From the NCBI GenBank assembly GCA_021793115.1, contig JAJYTJ010000131.1, positions 1 to 10,329 of the forward strand: DNA of 10,329 bases, written 5' to 3'. Source of the DNA: Actinomycetes bacterium. Lineage in GTDB: Bacteria > Actinomycetota > Actinomycetes > Actinomycetales > Cellulomonadaceae. The notes below the pieces were generated by a model, which saw nothing but the letters and a program-made list of their open reading frames with translations, was not told the DNA's origin and made no database searches. This document shows positions 1 through 5,167 of the stretch, piece by piece (position 1 is the first letter of the stretch; each line of letters begins with the position of its first letter). The position numbers were made by a program, and so were the translations under genes.

Positions 1-871
1 CAACCACCCTCCCGGCGCTCGGGCCGCCGATGCCGTCGATCTGGATCTTCACGTCGATGGGGAAGCGGAACGTCGGCGCGATGAACACGCCGATGAGGGC
101 GCCGTTGCCGTCGGAGCGCGGCTTGGTGACGATCGGCACGTCGAGCGTGCTGCCGCCACGCCGGATGCCGAGCGTGACGGTGGCGCCGGGCTTCACCGCG
201 GCGAGCGTCGTGACGAGCGTCTGGTAGTCCGCGATGGGCGTGCCGTCGATGGACGTCAGGACGTCGCCGTTCTTGAGCTTGCCGGCCGCGTTCGAGCCGT
301 CGGTGGTGCCGGCCACGGTGAGCGTCGCGGGCACCGTGTAGCCGAGGTCGGTGAGGGCGGCGACCGTCGCGTCCTCCTGCGACGAGGTCATCTCCTCGGT
401 GTTCATGGCGTTGATCTGCTGCTGGGTCTGCCCCGCCGGCACCAGCTGCTCGGTGGGCATCACGACGTCGCTCGACGACAACCAGCCGCGCACCACGTTG
501 GCGACCGACGAGGGGTAGCCGGGCGTGCCGGTCGCGGACACGGTGGTCAGCCGCAGCTGGCCCGTCGTCGGGTACGTCGTGGCGCCCGAGATGGTGATGA
601 GCGGCGTGCCGTTCTGCTCGCCCAGCACGTTGGCCGTGGGCCCGGGCATCTCCACCGCGTACGGCGCGGGCAGCACGACGAGGCCGGCGAGCAGCAGCGA
701 CGTGGCCAGCATGCCGCCCGCGAGCATCACGGAGCGCGGACCGGGCCGGGGCGGCGGCACTACGGCGGGCGTCTCGGCGGGCGGTTCGCCAGGGCCGGGC
801 CAGCCCGGTTGCTCGGAGGTGGGGCGGGCCGGCTCGGACGGCGCTGCCGGTGAGGGCGGGCTGGCGTGCAC
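1..871 (-). CDS. PDZ/Lon-like (YlbL-type) membrane-anchored serine protease, 3' end cut by window edge
   Basis: Seen: 290 codons are present. The N-terminal tail is proline-rich (about residues 1-47). A single membrane segment follows at about 48-68, then the family signature YAVEMPGPT (71-79), a PDZ domain at about 180-250 (KLKNGDVLTSIDG, PGATVTLGIRRGG), and the start of a Lon-type S16 domain ending in IGGPSAG, where Ser285 should be the catalytic serine. The matching lysine lies beyond the edge. Known: these proteins sit in the cytoplasmic membrane with the PDZ-protease part outside and are usually about 340-360 residues. Start: I chose GTG at 871 because AGGGA lies 10 nt upstream; in-frame GTGs at 889 and 892 have no ribosome-binding site. 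The gene is divergent from the zincin gene across 149 bp, as in the Rv3194c/Rv3195 pair of M. tuberculosis. Odd: the last three codons read Arg-Val-Val where the family has hydrophobic residues such as Met-Met-Phe, so the outermost bases may be unreliable. Confidence 0.85.
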   Translation of the reverse strand, partial: MHASPPSPAAPSEPARPTSEQPGWPGPGEPPAETPAVVPPPRPGPRSVMLAGGMLATSLLLAGLVVLPAPYAVEMPGPTANVLGEQNGTPLITISGATTYPTTGQLRLTTVSATGTPGYPSSVANVVRGWLSSSDVVMPTEQLVPAGQTQQQINAMNTEEMTSSQEDATVAALTDLGYTVPATLTVAGTTDGSNAAGKLKNGDVLTSIDGTPIADYQTLVTTLAAVKPGATVTLGIRRGGSTLDVPIVTKPRSDGNGALIGVFIAPTFRFPIDVKIQIDGIGGPSAGRVV

Positions 872-986
872 GGCCCGATCATCCCTCACCACCCTGGGAG
901 GGCGCCGTGACGCCCGGCCGCTGCGCCGTGAGCGAACCTCCGGGCCGTCGTCGTCCCGGTGGGCATCCTGCGACGGTGCCGGTCGT

Positions 987-992
987 TACCGT
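987..992 (+). promoter_or_regulatory. Possible -10 element for the zincin gene
   Basis: TACCGT fits the actinobacterial TAnnnT -10 pattern and lies 28 nt before the ATG at 1021, which has GGAG at 1011-1014. No convincing -35 is visible at 17-18 bp spacing, so this is a weak call. Confidence 0.25.
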
Positions 993-1020
993 GGTCGGAC
1001 CGACCCGACAGGAGTTCGCC

Positions 1021-2400
1021 ATGAGCGCCGATCCGCCGTTCGACCCGGCGTCCGCCGGCTGGGAGCAGCTGCTCCGCTCGATGCTGGGCCCGGCCGCCGA
1101 CGAGGTGATCGAGCAGCTCAAGGACAGCGGCTTCGACCCGTCACAGCTACCCGCGCTGCCCGGCATGCCCACCGACCCGGAGTCGCTGCGGCAGATGGTG
1201 GCCCAGGTGCAGCGCATGGTCGCCGCCGGGGGCGAGGGCGGCGTCAACTGGGAGATGGCGCACGAGCTCGCCCGCCAGCAGGCCGGCGTGGGCGGCGACG
1301 CCTCGCTCGGTGCGAGCGACCGCCGCACGGTCGCCGAGGCGTTCTCGGTCGCCGAGCTGTGGCTCGACGCGGTGACGGACATCGCACCGAGCGGCGCGGC
1401 GGGGCAGGCGTGGAGCCGTGCCGAGTGGGTGGAGGCCACCCTGCCGACGTGGCGCACGCTCACCGAGCCGATCGCGTCCTCGCTGGCCACGGCTCTGGCC
1501 GGGGCGCTCGGGGCGACGGTGCGCGACGAGCTCGGCGGCGACGCCATCGGCCTGGACGTCACCGAGATGGTGCACCGGCTCGGCCAGACGGTGTTCGGCC
1601 TGCAGGTGGGCCAGGCGGTCGGCACGCTCGCCCGCGAGGTCTTCGGCGCCACCGACGTCGGCCTGCCGCTCCTGACGTCCCCGGTGCCCGTGCTCGTCCC
1701 GGGCAACGTCGCGGCCTTCGGCGAGGGCCTCGAGGTGCCCGACGACGAGCTGCGGCTGTTCCTCGCGCTGCGCGAGGCCGCCGCGACCCGCCTGCTGACG
1801 CACGTGCCGTGGCTGCGCGCGCACCTGCTCGACGCGGTGGGCGCCTACGCCCGCGGCATCACCGTCGACACCGACCAGCTCGAGGAGGCGGTGCGGTCCG
1901 TCGACCCGACCGACCCCGCCGCGCTGCAGGCCGCGCTGTCCGGCGGCGTGTTCGGCCCGCAGACGACGCCCGAGCAGCAGGCGGCGCTGGACCGCCTGGA
2001 GACGTCGCTCGCGCTCGTCGAGGGCTGGGTCGACGAGGTGGCCGCGGCGGCCGCGCTGGCCCACCTGCCGCACGCCGTGGCGCTGCGCGAGATGCTGCGC
2101 CGGCGCCGTGCCGCCGGCGGCCCGGCGGAGCAGATGCTCGCCACGCTCGTCGGGCTGCAGCTGCGGCCCCGCCGGCTGCGGGACGCGGCGAGCCTCTGGG
2201 CGACCATCGCCGCCGAACGGGGCCAGTCCGGGCGGGACGCCGTGTGGCGCCACCCCGACCTCATGCCGACGGGCGCCGATCTCGACGACCCGGCGGGCTA
2301 CGCCGCGCGTCAGCGGGAGGCCGACGAGCAGGCCGCGGCGCTCGACGCCGCGATCGCCGAGATCCTCGACCACGACGACCGGCAGGGCCCCACGGCGTAG
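1021..2400 (+). CDS. Zincin_2 family protein (zinc-dependent metalloprotease-like, TIGR03624/DUF2342)
   Basis: Seen: 459 residues, no signal peptide and no clear membrane segment. Family landmarks are the N-terminal FDPASAGWEQLLRSML (7-22) and the core LALREAAATRLLTHVPWLRAHL (about 248-269). Near the C terminus come LALVEGWVDEV (about 330-340), then LPHAVALREMLRRRRA and GLQLRPRRLRDAASLW (about 378-393). Known: this actinobacterial family is classed as zincin-like, with the 250-259 helix expected to carry an HExxH-type site and the EGW glutamate as a further ligand; substrate unknown. Odd: the core reads R-E-A-A-A, with no histidine at 251 or 255, so zinc chemistry may be lost (Glu252 and Glu334 remain). 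Start: ATG with GGAG 6 nt upstream; the longer frame back to 850 has no ribosome-binding site and overlaps the divergent gene. It converges on the YgjP-like gene with an 11-bp gap containing CCGCGCGG. Confidence 0.88.
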   Translation: MSADPPFDPASAGWEQLLRSMLGPAADEVIEQLKDSGFDPSQLPALPGMPTDPESLRQMVAQVQRMVAAGGEGGVNWEMAHELARQQAGVGGDASLGASDRRTVAEAFSVAELWLDAVTDIAPSGAAGQAWSRAEWVEATLPTWRTLTEPIASSLATALAGALGATVRDELGGDAIGLDVTEMVHRLGQTVFGLQVGQAVGTLAREVFGATDVGLPLLTSPVPVLVPGNVAAFGEGLEVPDDELRLFLALREAAATRLLTHVPWLRAHLLDAVGAYARGITVDTDQLEEAVRSVDPTDPAALQAALSGGVFGPQTTPEQQAALDRLETSLALVEGWVDEVAAAAALAHLPHAVALREMLRRRRAAGGPAEQMLATLVGLQLRPRRLRDAASLWATIAAERGQSGRDAVWRHPDLMPTGADLDDPAGYAARQREADEQAAALDAAIAEILDHDDRQGPTA

Positions 2401-2411
2401 CCGCGCGGCCG

Positions 2412-2984
2412 TCACATCTCGTCGAGGTCCCCGCTGTCCTCGTCGGCCCCCTGCCCGTCGGCCCCCTGCTCGCCGCGTCCGCGCGCGTAGGCGTACCCGT
2501 CGAGGAAGCCGCGCGCCCGCGCGGCGTGCGGGTAGCGCTCCACCAGCGCCCAGAACTGCTCGTCGTGACCGGGACGGAGCAGGTGCACCAGCTCGTGCAC
2601 GAGCACGTAGTCCAGCACCCAGCGCGGCATGCCCTGGAGCCGGTCGGAGATGCGGATGGTGCGGTCGAGAGTGGTGCACGACCCCCAGCGCTTGCCCTGC
2701 CGGCCCGACCACGCGACGGACGCCGGCACGGCGCGGCCCTCGAGGTACTCCCGTGACAGCTCGGTGGCGCGCGCCAGCAGCACGTCGTCGGACGGCCGGC
2801 GGCGCCCTTCCTGCGCGGCCAGCCGACCGACCATGGTCGCCACCCACTCGCGCTCCTGCGCGCGCGTGAACCGGGCGGGGATCGACACCACCGTGACGCC
2901 GCCCTCCCGCCAGGCCGTCACGGTCCGGGTGCGGCGGCGGGATCGGCGGACCTCGACGGCGTCGGGAGTCGGCACAGAGGGCAC
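2412..2984 (-). CDS. YgjP-like (DUF45/M48-type) zinc metallopeptidase
   Basis: Seen: about 190 residues from the chosen GTG. VEVRRSRRRTRTVTAWREGG (10-29) and IPARFTRAQEREWV mark the family N terminus. RQGKRWGSCT (about 95-104) is the YgjP signature. HELVH (130-134) followed by H140 in RPGHDEQFWAL gives the complete HExxH...H zinc site. The tail from about 170 is acidic and low-complexity, with DE and GAD runs. Known: family members are soluble zinc hydrolases, commonly annotated as M48 or SprT-like; their substrates are poorly defined. Start: the frame stays open to an ATG at 3149, but that extension crosses the divergent promoter region of the next gene and has no family similarity. GTG at 2984 is preferred, with GTG at 2975 the alternative. 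Neither has a good ribosome-binding site, so the start is uncertain and could be leaderless. Confidence 0.85.
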   Translation of the reverse strand: MPSVPTPDAVEVRRSRRRTRTVTAWREGGVTVVSIPARFTRAQEREWVATMVGRLAAQEGRRRPSDDVLLARATELSREYLEGRAVPASVAWSGRQGKRWGSCTTLDRTIRISDRLQGMPRWVLDYVLVHELVHLLRPGHDEQFWALVERYPHAARARGFLDGYAYARGRGEQGADGQGADEDSGDLDEM

Positions 2985-3100
2985 CGTAACGTGCGCGGCC
3001 CGGCCGCCCGTGTCGGTCCACAGCAGCCGGTGTCCTGGGCCGAACGGTCGAACGGCGCCGGTTCCCCGGCGGAAGGCGCCTGCGCGGCGTGCCCGGTCTG

Positions 3101-3106
3101 TACTGT
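3101..3106 (+). promoter_or_regulatory. Probable -10 element for the DUF5679 gene
   Basis: TACTGT fits TAnnnT and is the best -10 candidate in the 209-bp divergent gap 2985-3193. It predicts a leader of about 80 nt, starting with GTGTGC (3105-3110), which can pair with GCACAC (3124-3129). No recognisable -35 is seen. Confidence 0.35.
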
Positions 3107-3193
3107 GTGCCCCTGGGCCCGCCGCACACGGTGCCGGCCTGTATCGCATCGGACGCCCGGCGCGGCCGACGCACCACTTCGAGGAGGGACCTG

Positions 3194-3352
3194 ATGGCCG
3201 AGACGTACGCGGGTGAGTTCTACTGCGTGAAGTGCAAGGAGAAGCGGGAGGCGACGGGCGACGTCGTCATCTCGGAGTCCGGGCGCAAGATGGCGAAGGC
3301 CACGTGCCCGGTCTGCGGCACCAAGCTCAACCGGATCCTCGGCAAGGCCTGA
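3194..3352 (+). CDS. DUF5679 small zinc-ribbon protein (52 aa)
   Basis: Seen: MAETYAGEFYCVKCKEKREA..., with one CxxC pair at Cys11/Cys14 and a second in CPVCGTKLNRILGK near the C terminus. This is a two-knuckle zinc ribbon filling almost the whole protein, rich in Lys and Arg. The ribosome-binding site is strong (GGAGGG at 3183-3188, 5 nt before the ATG). The gene is monocistronic, with a -10-like element about 90 nt upstream and a 15-bp hairpin directly downstream. Known: DUF5679 proteins are short actinobacterial proteins of unknown function, often annotated only as hypothetical. Inference: the size, strong translation signals and dedicated terminator suggest an abundant small protein that binds nucleic acid or a ribosomal or RNA polymerase partner; nothing in the sequence identifies the partner. 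Confidence 0.88.
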   Translation: MAETYAGEFYCVKCKEKREATGDVVISESGRKMAKATCPVCGTKLNRILGKA

Positions 3353-3365
3353 ACCGGTCCGTCCA

Positions 3366-3398
3366 CGAGGGGCTCCGCCATGGTGGCGGGGCCCCTCG
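3366..3398 (+). terminator. Intrinsic terminator after the DUF5679 gene
   Basis: CGAGGGGC (3366-3373) pairs with GCCCCTCG (3391-3398). The helix continues through T3374-G3390 and CCGCCA/TGGCGG, giving a continuous 15-bp stem with a 3-nt loop (TGG, 3381-3383). It starts 14 nt after the stop codon. The tail is not U-rich, which is common in high-GC actinomycetes. Confidence 0.85.
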
Positions 3399-3477
3399 CG
3401 CCGTCTGTGGACGGCCCGCCGCACGCCCCCGGCGCCGCTGCCAGGCTTCACCAGGTGCGACGGACCAGGGATGCGGC

Positions 3478-4413
3478 ATGAGGCTGCGGCCGGGCGTGCC
3501 GGTGCTGCGCCGCGGCGTCGACGAGGTGCAGATCGGCACCGACCCCCGGTGGGCGGTGCGCGTCACGGACCTGACGCCCGCCGAGGTCCAGGCCCTGCTC
3601 GCCGACGGCCTGGGGTCCGACGCGCCGCGGCTGCGCGCCCTGGGCGACGAGCTGGCGCTGGTGGGCCTGGCGGTCGACGACGACGCCCCGCGGGCGCTGG
3701 GAGACCCGCTCGCACCGCTGCACCCCGAGGACGATCCCGTGGCGCGCTCGCGCCACCGTGCCGCCACGTGCGCCGGAGTCGTCGGCCTGGGACCCACCGG
3801 GCTGGGCATCGCGGCGGGGCTGGCCGCGGCCGGTGTGGGCACCGTGCTGCTCGACGACGAGCGCGCGGTACGCCCGCCCGACGTCGGCGCGGCCGGCTAC
3901 CGGTGGAGCGACGTCGGGCTGCCGCGGGAGCAGGCCGCCGCGCGCGTGCTGCGGGACGTCTGCCCTGCCGTCGAGGTCGACCGGCCCGCCGCACCCGACG
4001 TGCTGGTCGTCGTCGAGGGCGCCGCCGCCCACCCCGCCCGCGGCGAGCGGCTCGTGTCGCTCGGCGTGACGCACCTGTCGGTCGTCGTGCGCGAGGCCGA
4101 CACGCTCGTCGGTCCGCTCGTCGTGCCCGGCCGCGGCCCCTGCCTGCGCTGCCTCGACCTGCACCGCGCCGACCGCGACGCGGCGTGGCCGCTGCTGCTG
4201 TCGCAGCTCGTCGGCGGCGACCCGGTCGAGCCGGGCCCGGTCGCCGCCGTGGCCGCCGGGCTGGCGGTGGCCACGGTGCTCGGCGTGGTCGACGGGATAC
4301 CCCCGGTGGCCGGGCGCACGTGGGAGATCGCGCTGCCGGACGCGGTGCCGCGCGAGCGGACCTGGCACCCGCACCCCCGGTGCGGGTGCGGCGGGCTGCC
4401 CGACGAGCCCTGA
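3478..4413 (+). CDS. ThiF/E1-like protein, TOMM cyclodehydratase-partner type, orphan
   Basis: Seen: 311 residues. Residues 1-95 form an N-terminal part containing LRRGVDEVQIG and LTPAEVQALLADGL. A Rossmann-type stretch VVGLGPTGLGIAAGLAAAGV (101-120) is followed by VLLDDE (123-128), where E1 enzymes hold the ribose. Zinc ligands are probably Cys222/Cys225 (PCLRCLDLHR) and Cys302/Cys304 at the C terminus. Known: ThiF/MoeB enzymes adenylate a carboxyl terminus, while TOMM 'cyclodehydratase' relatives can be non-catalytic peptide-recognition subunits. Here the conserved E1 Arg-Gln and catalytic Lys positions are not recognisable, so a binding role is as likely as catalysis. No YcaO, dehydrogenase or precursor peptide is in the window. 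Start: ATG at 3478 with AGGG 7 nt upstream; the open frame reaches back to 3232 but would run through the previous gene and its terminator. The 3' end contains an 11-bp hairpin. Confidence 0.8.
   Translation: MRLRPGVPVLRRGVDEVQIGTDPRWAVRVTDLTPAEVQALLADGLGSDAPRLRALGDELALVGLAVDDDAPRALGDPLAPLHPEDDPVARSRHRAATCAGVVGLGPTGLGIAAGLAAAGVGTVLLDDERAVRPPDVGAAGYRWSDVGLPREQAAARVLRDVCPAVEVDRPAAPDVLVVVEGAAAHPARGERLVSLGVTHLSVVVREADTLVGPLVVPGRGPCLRCLDLHRADRDAAWPLLLSQLVGGDPVEPGPVAAVAAGLAVATVLGVVDGIPPVAGRTWEIALPDAVPRERTWHPHPRCGCGGLPDEP
4365..4389. terminator. Perfect 11-bp hairpin at the thiF-like/whiB7 convergence, possible bidirectional terminator
   Basis: GCACCCGCACC (4365-4375) and GGTGCGGGTGC (4379-4389) are perfect inverted repeats with a 3-nt CCC loop. 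The hairpin lies inside the last codons of the ThiF-like gene (around Cys302) and 35 nt beyond the whiB7 stop, so for whiB7 it is in the normal terminator position. There is no U-tract on either strand; the function is inferred from position and stability. The 10-bp gap between the two stop codons leaves no other room for a terminator. Confidence 0.5.
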
Positions 4414-4423
4414 GACGCGCGGC

Positions 4424-4747
4424 TCAGGCGGCCGGGGACACCGCGTGCTTGCGGGGGCGGCCACGGCCGCGCTTCGTCGCGACCACCTGACCGCCGACGA
4501 ACACCTCGCCACCCCAGACGCCCCACGGCTCCTCGCGCTCGATCGCGCCGGCCAGGCAGCCCTCGCGCACCGGGCACGTGCGGCAGAGCGCCTTGGCCTG
4601 CTCCACCTGCGCGGTGTGCTCGGCGAACCAGAGCTCGGGGTCGTGCGTGCGGCACGGGATGAGGTCGGCGACCAACCGGTCGAAGTCGTCGGCGCCGGTG
4701 GTGGAGACGCCTTGGTTCACGGTGTCGAGCAGCGTCGTGAGCTGCAC
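4424..4747 (-). CDS. whiB7: WhiB7/WblC antibiotic-responsive transcription factor
   Basis: Seen: 107 residues. Four iron-sulfur cysteines lie at 32, 55, 58 and 64 (C...CxxCx5C). The WhiB turn is EEPWGVWGGE (72-81), and the C-terminal AT-hook RGRGRPRK spans 93-100. Known: the AT-hook with PWGVWGGE is diagnostic for WhiB7 (WblC in Streptomyces). WhiB7 carries a [4Fe-4S] cluster, binds the primary sigma factor, and activates promoters having an AT-rich patch next to the -35, including its own. It drives intrinsic resistance to ribosome-targeting antibiotics. Start: GTG at 4747 with AGGAGGA 4-5 nt upstream. Context: it lies downstream of uvrD2 on the same strand, as in M. tuberculosis (Rv3197A/Rv3198c), but with its own promoter and a leader holding a uORF and a terminator. 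Nothing looks truncated; all expected motifs are present. Confidence 0.96.
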   Translation of the reverse strand: MQLTTLLDTVNQGVSTTGADDFDRLVADLIPCRTHDPELWFAEHTAQVEQAKALCRTCPVREGCLAGAIEREEPWGVWGGEVFVGGQVVATKRGRGRPRKHAVSPAA

Positions 4748-4786
4748 GATTCCTCCTGAAGTCCTTGCTGGTGAGCGGTGCGGTGC

Positions 4787-4841
4787 GATCCGCGGCCCTG
4801 TGCCCGCCGGGTTCTCCGGAGAAACAGGAAGGCCGCGGATC
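4787..4841 (-). repeat. 11-bp perfect complement linking the terminator 3' arm to the region before the whiB7 RBS
   Basis: GGCCGCGGATC (plus 4831-4841, part of the terminator 3' arm) and GATCCGCGGCC (plus 4787-4797) are perfect reverse complements separated by 45 nt. In the leader RNA the terminator's 3' arm could pair either with its own 5' arm or with this downstream segment. The downstream segment also resembles the terminator 5' arm (GGCCGCGGATCGCACC against GGCCGTGGATCCCGCACC). Confidence 0.6.
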
Positions 4842-4863
4842 CGGTGCGGGATCCACGGCCTTC
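4828..4863 (-). terminator. Intrinsic terminator in the whiB7 leader (attenuator)
   Basis: On the minus strand GAAGGCCGTGGATCC pairs with GGATCCGCGGCCTTC, a 15-bp stem with one T-G wobble and a 6-nt loop CGCACC. The RNA continues with CTGTTTCTCC, unusually U-rich for this genome. The stem begins 14 nt after the uORF stop codon, so a ribosome held at the end of the uORF would cover its 5' arm. It stands about 80 nt before whiB7, which is placement for premature termination rather than for ending uvrD2 transcripts. Confidence 0.88.
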
Positions 4864-4877
4864 GACGAGGTTCGTCG

Positions 4878-5042
4878 TCAGCTCATGGGGGTCCCGTGCG
4901 GGATCGGGTTGCGGTCGAGAGCGATGCCGGCCGGCACCGACGTGCCGAAGCCCGCGGCGGGCGCGGTGCGCCCCCGGACGGGGGTGCCGGTCGCCGCGAG
5001 GAGGTGCGCGGACACTGCCGCGCGCGTCGTGAGGATCACCAT
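4878..5042 (-). CDS. whiB7 leader uORF (54 codons)
   Basis: Seen: the ORF starts MVILTTRAAVSAHLLAATGT and ends RNPIPHGTPMS. Nearly every third base is G or C, like true genes here, and it sits wholly inside the whiB7 leader. Start: ATG at 5042 is taken; an in-frame GTG at 5045 and another at 5039 are equally possible. The best ribosome-binding site is GAGAGGGGG, 11-14 nt upstream, a loose fit. Known: whiB7/wblC leaders carry a translated uORF whose translation state decides between termination and read-through; peptide sequences are poorly conserved. Inference: this is the sensor element, acting in cis, and the peptide may have no function. A small hairpin and then the terminator follow the stop directly. 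Proof of translation would need ribosome profiling. Confidence 0.68.
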   Translation of the reverse strand: MVILTTRAAVSAHLLAATGTPVRGRTAPAAGFGTSVPAGIALDRNPIPHGTPMS

Positions 5043-5071
5043 CACGTCCGTCCGCACCCCCTCTCGTTCGC

Positions 5072-5143
5072 GGGGCCGGCGCCGGATCGGCGCACCAACC
5101 CGGTGCAAAGACTCGTCTACCGTAGGGGCCGGCGCCGGATCGG
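5072..5143 (-). repeat. 19-bp perfect direct repeat, promoter spacer and leader copies
   Basis: GGGGCCGGCGCCGGATCGG occurs on the plus strand at 5072-5090 and 5125-5143, offset by 53 bp. Each copy contains the palindrome CCGGCGCCGG. One copy forms most of the spacer between the -35 and -10 of the whiB7 promoter. The other lies in the transcribed leader, where GTTG again precedes it but no -10 follows (CGCGAA replaces TACGGT). Confidence 0.9.
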
Positions 5144-5155
5144 GCAACGGCTTTT
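5119..5155 (-). promoter_or_regulatory. whiB7 promoter with upstream A-tract (autoregulatory type)
   Basis: On the minus strand the order is AAAA (5155-5152), 4 bp, -35 TTGCCC (5147-5142), a 17-bp spacer, then -10 TACGGT (5124-5119); the start point should be near 5112. Known: WhiB7-dependent promoters have an AT-rich patch just upstream of the -35, bound by the AT-hook while WhiB7 holds sigma. In this GC-rich setting an A4 run exactly there is striking. The promoter starts 12 bp after the uvrD2 stop. Confidence 0.78.
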
Positions 5156-5167
5156 CGGCACGTCCGT

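Larger units (their letters stand above)
4748..5112 (-). promoter_or_regulatory. whiB7 5' leader (uORF plus attenuator)
   Basis: This stretch of about 365 nt runs from the predicted transcription start to the whiB7 GTG. In order it holds a 5-bp hairpin (GCACC 5106-5102 with GGTGC 5096-5092), the second copy of a 19-bp repeat, and the 54-codon uORF (5042-4878). Next come a 6-bp hairpin CGACGA/TCGTCG (4877-4863), the intrinsic terminator (4863-4828), and finally a 70-80 nt stretch with the ribosome-binding site. Known: whiB7/wblC leaders in mycobacteria and Streptomyces use uORF translation to control premature termination, so impaired translation lets RNA polymerase read through. The layout here matches; the transcription start is inferred from the -10. 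Confidence 0.8.

Noticed and set aside
525..2756. 743-codon plus-strand ORF
   Set aside because: It runs antisense to the protease gene and out of frame through the zincin and YgjP-like genes; it is Arg/Ala/Gly-rich low-complexity translation typical of GC-rich shadow frames.
2985..3149. N-terminal extension of the YgjP-like protein to the ATG at 3149
   Set aside because: The extra residues show no family similarity and overlap the promoter candidate of the divergent DUF5679 gene.
1147..3177. 676-codon minus-strand ORF
   Set aside because: Antisense shadow of the zincin gene and an alternate frame of the YgjP-like gene; no recognisable domains.
3232..3477. Upstream extension of the ThiF-like frame
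   Set aside because: It would overlap the DUF5679 gene out of frame and pass through its terminator; AGGG plus the ATG at 3478 is the better start.
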